Below, piece after piece: positions 1 through 9,971 of a stretch of 11,662 nucleotides of DNA. The first letter of the stretch is position 1. Each line of letters begins with the position of its first letter. The notes under the pieces were generated by a model. The model made no database searches, was not told where the DNA came from, and saw only the letters and a list, made by a program, of their open reading frames with translations. The stretch is from Candidatus Pelagibacter sp. TMED239. GTDB lineage: Bacteria > Pseudomonadota > Alphaproteobacteria > Pelagibacterales > Pelagibacteraceae. Location: the NCBI GenBank assembly GCA_002169475.2, contig NHKK02000013.1, positions 1-11,662 on the forward strand. The letters run 5' to 3'. The position numbers and the translations under genes were made by a program.

Positions 1-1
1 A

Positions 2-610
2 CTTTATGAATTAACAAAAGGTCAAGATACTTTTATTACCACTGAAGTTGGCCAGCACCAAATGTGGGCAGCTCAACATTACAAATTCAATAAACCTAAT
101 CGATGGATGACATCTGGTGGGTTAGGAACAATGGGTTATGGACTTCCAGCAGCGATCGGTGTTCAAATAGCAAATCCAGGGAAATTAGTTGTTGATATAG
201 CTGGTGAAGCCTCAGTTTTAATGACTATGCAAGAAATGTCGACAGCAGTTCAGTATAGATTACCAATAAAAATATTTATCTTAAACAATGAATATATGGG
301 TATGGTGAGACAATGGCAGGAACTTTTGCATGAAAAAAACTATTCTGAAAGCTATACAGCAGCCCTTCCTGACTTTGTTAAGCTTGCAGAGTCATACGGT
401 TGCGTTGGTATTAGAGCTAAAACACCAGATGAATTAGATGAAAAGATTAAAGAAATGATTGGTGTTCAAAAGCCAGTAATATTTGATTGTGTGGTGGATA
501 AATCAGAAAATTGTTTCCCAATGATACCATCAGGAAAACCGCATAACCAAATGATTTTAGGACCAGAAGAGGATGAAGAAATTTCTGATGAAGGAAAGAT
601 TTTAGTCTAA
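2..610 (+). CDS. ilvB: Acetolactate synthase large subunit, 3' part (5' end outside window)
   Basis: This ThDP-dependent enzyme condenses two pyruvates to acetolactate, or pyruvate plus 2-oxobutyrate to acetohydroxybutyrate, the first common step of valine, leucine and isoleucine synthesis. The frame is open from base 2, giving about 202 C-terminal residues of a protein normally near 570-590. The fragment carries the family motif VGQHQMWAAQHY, then TSGGLGTMGYGLPAAIG, the ThDP/Mg motif (AGEAS at 200-211, followed 27 residues on by the NN pair of ILNNEYMGM) and the MVRQWQ segment. The first motif position after Gly is Glu instead of the textbook Asp; I recall this from other alphaproteobacterial enzymes. 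The tail ENCFPMIPSGKPHN is also alphaproteobacterial in style. An internal ATG at 62 is not a start, since family homology continues upstream of it. The stop overlaps the ilvN start by one base (TAATG), implying translational coupling to the regulatory subunit. The paralogue name could equally be ilvI. Confidence 0.95.
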   Translation, partial: LYELTKGQDTFITTEVGQHQMWAAQHYKFNKPNRWMTSGGLGTMGYGLPAAIGVQIANPGKLVVDIAGEASVLMTMQEMSTAVQYRLPIKIFILNNEYMGMVRQWQELLHEKNYSESYTAALPDFVKLAESYGCVGIRAKTPDELDEKIKEMIGVQKPVIFDCVVDKSENCFPMIPSGKPHNQMILGPEEDEEISDEGKILV

Positions 611-1158
611 TGCCAAAATCAAAATCAGCATATAGTATTCCTGGTAAAATTGGTAAAACTGAACGTCATATAATTGTTGTCTGGGTAGATAATGAAGCAG
701 GTGTACTTGCAAGAATAGCAGGATTATTTTCTGGCAGAGGTTACAATATTGAGTCGTTAGCAGTTGCTGAGGTAGATAAAAAAAAACATATATCAAGAAT
801 TACAATTGTAACAGAAGGAACACCACAAGTAATTGAGCAGATAAATTTACAATTAAAAAAGCTTATTCCAGTCCATAAAGTAGCTGACTTTAAAAGTGGT
901 GAAAAAGATATTTTATTTAGAGAACTTGCATTATTTAAGATGATTGCAAATTCAAAAAAACAAGAAAAAATAAAAAAAATGTGTAAAAAATTCAATCTAG
1001 TAGTTTTGGATAAAACAAAAAAATCTTTTGTAATACAAGTTACTGCTCTTAGGGCAGAAATTGATAAATTAGCTCTTGATTTAAAAAGATATGGCCTTAT
1101 AAGCACCTCTAGAACAGGTTCAGTAGCAATGACAAAAGGTGCAAAAATATTTAATTAA
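610..1158 (+). CDS. ilvN: Acetolactate synthase small (regulatory) subunit
   Basis: This is the regulatory subunit that binds the large subunit, raises its activity and confers feedback inhibition by valine. It has 182 residues, within the usual 160-185 for the long form with two domains. An N-terminal ACT domain spans about residues 19-95, starting HIIVVWVDNEAGVLARIAGLFSGRG, with the Gly-Val-Leu-x-Arg turn that forms the effector site. A second, C-terminal ALS domain (about 100-178) begins with FRELALFKM and ends with a TGSVAM segment. The first 18 residues are a short basic extension. The ATG overlaps the upstream stop by one base; an AAGGA at 591-595 lies too far upstream to be a clean Shine-Dalgarno, so coupling to ilvB translation is the likely initiation route. 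A run of nine A (778-786) is read in frame as Lys codons. ilvH is the equivalent name. Confidence 0.96.
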   Translation: MPKSKSAYSIPGKIGKTERHIIVVWVDNEAGVLARIAGLFSGRGYNIESLAVAEVDKKKHISRITIVTEGTPQVIEQINLQLKKLIPVHKVADFKSGEKDILFRELALFKMIANSKKQEKIKKMCKKFNLVVLDKTKKSFVIQVTALRAEIDKLALDLKRYGLISTSRTGSVAMTKGAKIFN

Positions 1159-2184
<1,026 letters not shown>

Positions 2185-2226
2185 CCCAATCTGATCAAAA
2201 AAATAAACTGATTTATACATAAGTAT

Positions 2227-2254
2227 TTGCATATTCACGTTTTGCTTGTAATAT
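2227..2254 (+). promoter_or_regulatory. Possible sigma-70-type promoter upstream of leuA
   Basis: TTGCAT (2227-2232) and TAATAT (2249-2254) are spaced by 16 nt and could serve as -35 and -10 boxes. The match is modest (3 of 6 and 4 of 6) and such hits are common in AT-rich DNA. If real, transcription would begin around 2261, which would exclude the upstream ATG at 2253 and favour the leuA start at 2268. The alternative is that leuA is read through from ilvC. Confidence 0.25.
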
Positions 2255-2257
2255 GCA
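2228..2257. repeat. 8-bp inverted repeat with 14-nt spacer before leuA
   Basis: TGCATATT (2228-2235) and AATATGCA (2250-2257) are perfect reverse complements separated by 14 nt, so the half-site centres are 22 bp apart, about two helical turns. It could be a two-site operator or an RNA hairpin. The right arm contains the in-frame ATG at 2253. The arms include two G/C pairs' worth of specificity, so they are less trivial than the all-A/T palindromes elsewhere in the window. No T-run follows, so it does not look like an intrinsic terminator for ilvC. Function is unknown. Confidence 0.45.
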
Positions 2258-2267
2258 CATTCAATAT

Positions 2268-4892
<2,625 letters not shown>

Positions 4893-4893
<1 letters not shown>

Positions 4894-4913
4894 TTTAAAG
4901 ATTAAGTTTAAAT
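4893..4913. repeat. 7-bp A/T inverted repeat across the mreB-mreC junction
   Basis: ATTTAAA (4893-4899) and TTTAAAT (4907-4913) are perfect reverse complements separated by 7 nt. The repeat runs from the last base of the mreB stop to the first two bases of the mreC start. All pairs are A-T, so an RNA hairpin would be weak, and such repeats arise readily by chance at this base composition. Confidence 0.3.
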
Positions 4914-5766
4914 GTCAGCTAGTAGAGATGATTTTGGTATAGCAATACGATCTGCCCTATTGAAAAAGGGAGCGAGACAAAAATTTTCTTTATTCTTTCT
5001 AATTGTCATATCTTTTTTAATTTTTTTTTTAGACTCCATTAAATTCAAAGCGATAGATACAACAAGAAGTTTTTTAAGAGATGGGATTTATAGATTTTCA
5101 TCAATTGCTTCTTCTCCTATACATTTTGTAAAATATTCTGGTGGTAAAATCAAAACTCACTTTTCGATTTATGATGAAAATAAAACCCTTAAAGAAGAGT
5201 TAAGCAGGCTTAAAAATAAAGAATTTGATTCTCAATTCCTTTCATCTGAAAATCGTAACCTACAAAAATTCATCGAGACTGACGCAGAAATAGTAGAGGA
5301 AACAGTTCTAGCAAAAGTATTATTAGATAAAGACAGTCCGTTTTTAAAATCCGTAATCATAAATAAAGGTAAAAACTCACAGATTAAAAAAGGGATGCCA
5401 GTTGTGGATGGTAACTATCTTGTGGGAAAAACAGTCGAAGTAAATTATTTGTCTTCAAGAGTTTTATTGCTTAATGATTTAAATAGCAGGATACCTGTTA
5501 CTTTAGAACCAGATGCTGCTCAAGCAATATTGGTAGGTAATGCAAAAAGGAGTCCAGTTTTAGAGTATCTGCCAGAATTTTTTGAAGTCGAGGAAGGTAA
5601 AACTGTTTTTACTTCAGGTAAAGACGGTATATTTCCTGCCGGAATACCAATAGGTAAAATTTTTCTTGAAGAAAAAATTGCAAAAGTAAAATTATTTTCA
5701 GACCCTAATCAACTATCTTTTTTAAATATAGTTTTAACAAATACAGATGAGGTAGAAAACTTTTAA
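4912..5766 (+). CDS. mreC: Rod shape-determining protein MreC
   Basis: It is a bitopic inner-membrane protein whose periplasmic part binds PBP2 and switches the elongasome on. It has 284 residues, normal for the family. A basic cytoplasmic N-terminus (residues 1-24) leads into one transmembrane helix (about 25-40, FSLFFLIVISFLIFFL). A helical coiled-coil region follows (about 80-115, YDENKTLKEELSRLKNKEF). The C-terminal beta-barrel domain shows the MreC features VLLDKDSPFLKSVIINKGKNSQIKKGMPVV, LVGKTVEV and a TSGKDGIFPAGIPIGKI segment. A run of ten T (5021-5030) encodes the end of the membrane helix and is in frame here. It begins 18 nt after mreB without a clear Shine-Dalgarno, and an A/T inverted repeat overlaps the start. 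It ends one nucleotide before mreD. Confidence 0.95.
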   Translation: MSASRDDFGIAIRSALLKKGARQKFSLFFLIVISFLIFFLDSIKFKAIDTTRSFLRDGIYRFSSIASSPIHFVKYSGGKIKTHFSIYDENKTLKEELSRLKNKEFDSQFLSSENRNLQKFIETDAEIVEETVLAKVLLDKDSPFLKSVIINKGKNSQIKKGMPVVDGNYLVGKTVEVNYLSSRVLLLNDLNSRIPVTLEPDAAQAILVGNAKRSPVLEYLPEFFEVEEGKTVFTSGKDGIFPAGIPIGKIFLEEKIAKVKLFSDPNQLSFLNIVLTNTDEVENF

Positions 5767-5767
5767 A

Positions 5768-6286
5768 ATGGCAATACTATATAAAAATTTAAAATTTAAA
5801 ATTTTGTCTTTAGGACCTTTAATATTATTATATTTTTTATCAATAACTGAAATCGATACCCATTTTTCAAATTATTTTGAAATCTTGTCATTTAATTTAC
5901 AGCTGATAATAGTTTATTACTGGGTAATGAAAGATCCTAGCATATTAGGTAATGGACATATATTTTTTGCAGGAATAGTTAATGATGTAATAATGGGTTT
6001 ACCTTTAGGACTGAGTGCTTTGGGTTATTTAGTTACTGCACTGGTAGCGATGTATATAAGAAGCGTGACTGTAAAAATGACATTTTTTACTGACTGGTTT
6101 ACTTTTATTTTAGCAATCTTTTTTTCTCAACTTGTAAACTTGGTTTTAATATCAAATTTTTCTGATTTAAATATTTCTTATGCAGTTATATTTTATAATT
6201 CTCTTTTTACATTTATTTTTTATCCATTATTTTGGGTTTTATTCGGTCCTTACTTAACTATAATTTCAAGGCTTAAGAATGATTAA
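5768..6286 (+). CDS. mreD: Rod shape-determining membrane protein MreD
   Basis: It is a small polytopic inner-membrane partner of MreC in the elongation complex. The protein has 172 residues, typical of MreD. It is very hydrophobic, with about five membrane segments: around residues 10-27, 35-55, 60-98 (including FFAGIVNDVIMGLPLGLSAL), 108-127 and 138-165. The segment with Asn-Asp followed by a Gly-Leu-Pro-Leu-Gly turn is the most recognisable MreD-like part; the family is otherwise weakly conserved, and position between mreC and mrdA adds much of the certainty. It starts one nucleotide after the mreC stop and its last 8 nt overlap the mrdA start. Confidence 0.9.
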   Translation: MAILYKNLKFKILSLGPLILLYFLSITEIDTHFSNYFEILSFNLQLIIVYYWVMKDPSILGNGHIFFAGIVNDVIMGLPLGLSALGYLVTALVAMYIRSVTVKMTFFTDWFTFILAIFFSQLVNLVLISNFSDLNISYAVIFYNSLFTFIFYPLFWVLFGPYLTIISRLKND

Positions 6287-8220
6287 TTTTACCGAAGGAA
6301 CAGTTAATAAATCCAAAATGATAAGTAGACGAATGTTTACTTTAACAGTGGCTAAATTTATTGTTTTTGGAGGAATTTTTGGAAGATTAGTATCTTTACA
6401 AATCAATGAGTCTAAAAAATATAGAACTTTATCTGACAAAAATAGGTTTAGAGAATGGAGACTGGCTCCTCAAAGGGGAATTATTAAAGATTATTTTGAC
6501 AGGGAAATAGCTTCTAATGAAAGAGTTTATCAACTTCATATAACTCCAGAAAATGCCTCTAATATTGAGGGTTTATTTTTCAGAATTCAAAATATTTTGA
6601 ATTTGTCTAATGAAAGAATTTTCTCTTTAAAGAGAAAAATGGCCAAACAAAAACCATGGGAACCAATAATAGTTTCAGATAATTTAACTTGGTCAGAATT
6701 TTCTAGGATTAATTTATTTTTACATGATTTACAAGGAGTCGAGGCAGTGGTTTCTGTAGCAAGAATTTATCCATATAAATCCACTTCTCATTTAATTGGT
6801 TACGTTTCTCAAGCCAGCTCCAAGGATTTACAAAAAAAAGAATACTTAAGAAATATGTCGGTACCTGGTATTTCCGTTGGAAAAATAGGTTTAGAATACA
6901 AATTGGATGAAAATATAATTGGTAAAGTTGGATTTCAAAGATACGAAGTAAATGCGTTTGGTAAGAGAATACGTCAAATAGAGTTAGACAAAGGTGAGTC
7001 AGGACAAAATTTCAAAACCACACTTGACCTAGATGTTCAGGAGTTTACTGCAAAAACGATTGAAAACTTAGCCGCCTCAGTATGTGTAATGGATATCTAT
7101 AATGGTGATGTTATTACAATGGTATCTTCACCCAATTACGATCCTAATGCTTTTGTTCATGGGATTGATAACAAATCTTGGAAATTTCTTTTAAATCATA
7201 GGGACAAACCTTTAACTAACAAAGCAATAGCAGGACTGTATCCACCTGGATCAACTATTAAAACTATTGTTGCATTAAGCGCACTAGATAATGATATCGC
7301 TAACACCAAGTCTACGGTTTTTTGTAAAGGCTCAATAGATTTTTATGGGGAGAAATTTCACTGTTGGAAAAAAAAAAGGACATGGATCAATGAACATGAG
7401 AGATGCAATTAAACAATCTTGTGATACTTATTTTTATGAAATAGCTAGAAAACTTGGTGTAGATAGACTGTCCGTAACGGCTAAAAAATTTGGTTTAGGC
7501 AGTAAAACTTTAGAAGGTTTTTTAGAGGAAAGATCAGGAGTAGTTCCTAATACAGCATGGAAAAAAAAATTTATCGGAAAAAACTGGTACTTAGGAGAAA
7601 CATTACACAGCGGTATAGGTCAAGGATACTTTTTAAGTACGCCGATGCAACTATGTTTAATGACTGCACAATTAGCCAACGGTGGTTATAAAATTAAGCC
7701 TAGAATAATAATTGATCCAACTAAAAAGAATCAAAATAATTTAAAAGAATATATTGAATACAAAAATTCCAATCCAAACATTCCATTACCTGTTGATATT
7801 TTAGTTTCAAATTTTAATCTTGAGCCACTTTTTAGAAATCAAGAAAATATCAATTTTATAAAAGATGCTATGTTTGCATCCACCAATGAACCTGGCGGAA
7901 CTTCTTATAGGTCAAGATTAACAAAAAAAGAATTTACGTTCGCAGGTAAGACAGGCTCCTCTCAAATTAAAAGATTTACAGAAGCTCAAAGAGAAGCTGA
8001 AGTTAAACAAACTGAAATAGATTATTTAGATAGGGACCATGCTCTTTTCATCGCCTTTGCTCCATATGATAATCCTAGTTATGCAATTAGTGTAGTCGTA
8101 GAGCATGGTGGAACAGGAAGTAGTGCAGCAGCACCAATAGCAAAAAAAGTTATAAAAAAAGTTTTAGAGCGGCATGAGTTACGAATGATAAATAAAAATA
8201 AGTTGGGAGATGAAATATAA
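6279..8220 (+). CDS. mrdA: Penicillin-binding protein 2 (elongasome transpeptidase), frame broken at an A10 run
   Basis: PBP2 crosslinks side-wall peptidoglycan made by RodA. It appears as two open frames, 6279-7412 and one running through to 8220. They join without loss of homology at a ten-A run (7368-7377): the first frame reads CWKKK then RTWINEHERCN and stop, while the other reads KKKGHGSMNMRDAIKQSCD, the expected continuation. Nine A would give one protein of about 646 residues, a normal PBP2 length. It has an N-terminal membrane helix (about 20-40), the pedestal segment APQRGIIKDYFDREIASN, and the transpeptidase domain with catalytic S325-T-I-K328, S380-C-D382 and K557-T-G. The break separates the catalytic Ser-Lys from the other two motifs, so neither half could work alone. 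Both halves look otherwise intact, favouring a sequence error or slippage over decay. A CAAGG (6267-6271) lies 7 nt before the ATG, which overlaps mreD by 8 nt. Confidence 0.9.
7368..7377 (+). other. A10 homopolymer at the mrdA frame change
   Basis: Ten consecutive A follow TGTTGG and precede GG. The upstream frame enters as TGG AAA AAA AAA AGG, while the conserved downstream frame needs the GGA at 7378. Removing one A, or adding two, restores the protein. A -1 shift gives K-D-M-D-Q and a stop at 7391-7393, so only a net +1 reading or a one-base-shorter RNA works. Poly(A) runs of this length are known sites of RNA polymerase slippage in AT-rich bacteria and also of sequencing error. Confidence 0.85.
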
Positions 8221-9344
8221 TGTTTACCTCTAGATCTATTCAATCAAATCTTACCCTTAGAGACAAAATTTTTTCTATAGATTACATTTTAGTTTTTTCA
8301 ATTCTTACTTTAGGGATTATCAGCATGTTCGCAATGTATTCAACCGATGGAGGCAGTTTTGCTTATCATACAAAAAGTCACATACTTAGATTTTTTGTCT
8401 TTTTTTCTCTATTCCTCTTAATTTCTTTTTTTCCAATTAAATTTTGGTTTCAAAGCAGTTTAGCAATCTATTTTATTTTTTTTCTTTTGTTGCTTGGTGT
8501 TAAATATTTTGGCTTAACTTCCTCTGGATCGCAGAGATGGATAAATCTTTATGTTATTAATTTACAACCCTCTGAATTGATGAAAATTGGATTAATTCTA
8601 TTTTTAGCAAAATATTATCATAGAATTCCTGTCAGTGATGTTAATAGATTTAAATTTTTGTTTTTTCCACTTATATGTGTTTCGGCCCCAGCTTTACTTG
8701 TCATGAGTCAACCGGATCTTGGAACAGCGATTTTAATTGTTGCAGGGGGAATCATAGTTGCTTTCCTTGCAGGAATTAAATTCAAATTTTTTGCTTACAT
8801 TTCAATTATTTTTTTAGCTTTAGCTCCAATAGCTATTTCATTTTTAAAACCCTACCAGAAAGAAAGAATTTTGACTTTTATAAATCCTGACAGAGATCCA
8901 CTGGGAGCTGGATATCAGATAATTCAGTCAAAAATTGCTATTGGTTCTGGTGGACTTTTTGGAAAGGGATTCCTTAATGGTTCACAGAGTTACCTAGATT
9001 TTTTACCTGAAAAACACACCGACTTTATCTTTACCCTTTTTTCTGAAGAATTTGGATTTTTTGGATCAGTCTTTATTTTATTACTGTATAGTCTGATTTT
9101 ATCTAGAATTGTCAAAATTGGACATCAAACTAGAAGTAATTTTGGAAAGCTGTATTGTTACGGTTTTGCAGGTGCATTCTTCGTTTATGTTGTAGTGAAC
9201 ATGGGAATGGTACTAGGATTACTACCTATTGTGGGTGCACCATTGCCAATTATGTCATACGGTGGCTCTTCAATGTTGGCAATAATGTTAGGTCTAGGAA
9301 TTGTTATGTCTTGTAAGATTTATAAAGATACTCCAGTAAACTAA
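8220..9344 (+). CDS. rodA: RodA, SEDS peptidoglycan glycosyltransferase
   Basis: It polymerises lipid II into glycan strands in complex with PBP2 during cell elongation. The protein has 374 residues, typical of RodA, and is almost wholly membrane-embedded, with about ten predicted segments. Family motifs visible in order are SSGSQRWINL, LQPSELMKIGLILFLAKYYH, MSQPDLGTAIL (Q164-P165-D166), FLNGSQSYLDFLPEKHTDFIFTL and GLLPIVGAPLPIMSYGGSSM. Asp268 in the HTDFIF segment corresponds, by my reading, to the essential SEDS aspartate. The length and lack of an FtsW-type N-terminal extension, plus the position beside mrdA, make it RodA and not FtsW. The ATG overlaps the mrdA stop by one base (TAATG), with GGGAG at 8205-8209 upstream. 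A 68-nt gap follows. It contains an A/T palindrome (9364-9378) but no convincing terminator or promoter. Confidence 0.96.
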   Translation: MFTSRSIQSNLTLRDKIFSIDYILVFSILTLGIISMFAMYSTDGGSFAYHTKSHILRFFVFFSLFLLISFFPIKFWFQSSLAIYFIFFLLLLGVKYFGLTSSGSQRWINLYVINLQPSELMKIGLILFLAKYYHRIPVSDVNRFKFLFFPLICVSAPALLVMSQPDLGTAILIVAGGIIVAFLAGIKFKFFAYISIIFLALAPIAISFLKPYQKERILTFINPDRDPLGAGYQIIQSKIAIGSGGLFGKGFLNGSQSYLDFLPEKHTDFIFTLFSEEFGFFGSVFILLLYSLILSRIVKIGHQTRSNFGKLYCYGFAGAFFVYVVVNMGMVLGLLPIVGAPLPIMSYGGSSMLAIMLGLGIVMSCKIYKDTPVN

Positions 9345-9400
9345 ATTCGACCTATTTTGGTTAAATTTTATTAAAATTAAAGCTTGTTAATAACACTTTT

Positions 9401-9406
9401 AGGTGG
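9401..9406 (+). promoter_or_regulatory. Shine-Dalgarno that decides the bactofilin TTG start
   Basis: AGGTGG is one of the best Shine-Dalgarno matches in the window and lies 6 nt before TTG at 9413. The first ATG in the frame (9428) would be 21 nt away, too far. It therefore supports a TTG start. Confidence 0.65.
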
Positions 9407-9412
9407 TTAAAT

Positions 9413-9913
9413 TTGAATAAATATAAAATGTTTGGATCAAATAAAAATAAAATATTTACAGAAAGAAAAGATACCGAAAGGTCTCTAATAAGTGAAACTG
9501 TTAGTATAGATGGAACAGTAAACAGCTCTGGTGCAATTGATATCGCCGGATTGATTAAAGGTCCAGTTATTTCGAGTGAAGTTGTAATAAAAGACACTGG
9601 TTCTATTTCTGGAACAGTTGAGGCAGATAGAGTAGAGGTACACGGACATCTGGACGGTAAAATTTCCGCATTAAATGTAGTCATAGGTAGTACGGGAGTT
9701 GTAAAAGGAGACATTGAGTTTTCAAATAACCTTAGAACCGAAGATGGAGCAGATATAGAGGGATTTGTTAAAAAGAGTTCTTCTGCAGGTAAAAAAGATT
9801 CAAAACCAGTTGGTGACTTTTTATTCTCAAGATCAAGCAAAAAGGAAGAAAAGGCCAAAAAAAATGGCAAACCTTCATCTACAGTAAACAAAGACACAGA
9901 AGCATTAGTATAA
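9413..9913 (+). CDS. Bactofilin family cytoskeletal protein
   Basis: Bactofilins polymerise without nucleotide into filaments or patches that act as scaffolds for envelope and shape functions. The protein has 166 residues. A short polar N-terminal tail (about 1-25) is followed by the bactofilin (DUF583) right-handed beta-helix at about 26-122. This shows the repeating small-hydrophobic pattern, for example ISETVSIDGTV, AIDIAGLIKGPV, GSISGTVEADRVEVHGHLDGKI and GVVKGDIEF. A Lys/Ser-rich, probably disordered tail (123-166) ends it. The TTG start is chosen because of the AGGTGG 6 nt upstream; an ATG start at 9428 would cost five residues and leave the domain intact. It lies 68 nt after rodA in the same direction and may be read with the elongasome operon. 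The LytM/M23 endopeptidase often found beside bactofilin genes is not present in this window. The exact role in shape is inferred. Confidence 0.92.
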   Translation: MNKYKMFGSNKNKIFTERKDTERSLISETVSIDGTVNSSGAIDIAGLIKGPVISSEVVIKDTGSISGTVEADRVEVHGHLDGKISALNVVIGSTGVVKGDIEFSNNLRTEDGADIEGFVKKSSSAGKKDSKPVGDFLFSRSSKKEEKAKKNGKPSSTVNKDTEALV

Positions 9914-9946
9914 ACTAACGCACTATTAATCATTTAAAGTTTCAAA

Positions 9947-9952
9947 TATAAT
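9947..9952 (+). promoter_or_regulatory. Consensus -10 box upstream of the oxidoreductase gene
   Basis: A perfect TATAAT sits 17 nt before the ATG at 9970, in the 56-nt gap after bactofilin. The -35 region is weak (TATTAA at 9924-9929 with 17-nt spacing). Transcription would begin near 9958-9960, inside the adjacent inverted repeat, leaving a very short leader. In AT-rich DNA a TATAAT alone is limited evidence, but the position and the start of a new functional unit support it. Confidence 0.4.
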
Positions 9953-9954
9953 AA

Positions 9955-9971
9955 ATACAGTAACACTGTAT
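9955..9971. repeat. 17-bp palindrome over the predicted transcription start and the ATG
   Basis: ATACAGT (9955-9961) and ACTGTAT (9965-9971) are perfect reverse complements around AAC. The repeat begins 3 bp after the TATAAT and ends on the first two bases of the ATG at 9970. As DNA it has the size and location of a repressor operator (ACAGT-N5-type half-sites). As RNA, a 3-nt loop with 7 pairs would cover the start codon. No Shine-Dalgarno is visible in front of this gene. Confidence 0.45.

Noticed and set aside
62..610. ATG at 62 as the start of a short acetolactate synthase
   Set aside because: The frame is open to the window edge and the upstream codons encode conserved family sequence (ITTEVGQHQ), so the gene simply begins outside the window.
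741..1106. 121-codon minus-strand open frame opposite ilvN
   Set aside because: It is antisense to a clear ACT-domain protein, and its hydrophobic Phe/Ile/Leu-rich product is what reverse-reading of Lys/Asn/Glu codons gives.
2185..2252. Intrinsic terminator after ilvC
   Set aside because: The only good stem is the TGCATATT/AATATGCA repeat, which has a long loop, low G+C and no following T run.
7370..7393. Programmed -1 ribosomal frameshift at the A run
   Set aside because: The -1 frame reads only K-D-M-D-Q before a stop at 7391-7393, so it cannot rejoin the conserved PBP2 frame, which needs a net +1 shift.
7345..8220. A separate gene starting at the ATG at 7345
   Set aside because: Its first residues (MGRNFTVG) are not PBP2-like and homology only begins after the A run. 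There is no Shine-Dalgarno, and the product would lack the catalytic serine and membrane anchor. It is the second half of mrdA.
9364..9378. 15-bp A/T palindrome in the rodA-bactofilin gap as an operator or terminator
   Set aside because: It is entirely A/T with a one-base centre, cannot form a usable hairpin loop, and is expected by chance at this composition. No paired promoter boxes with acceptable spacing were found.
9361..9933. 190-codon open frame on the minus strand opposite the bactofilin gene
   Set aside because: It lies wholly antisense to a well-supported bactofilin, is Ser/Thr/Pro-rich in a way expected from reverse-reading beta-helix repeats, and has no recognisable domain. It is most likely a shadow frame.
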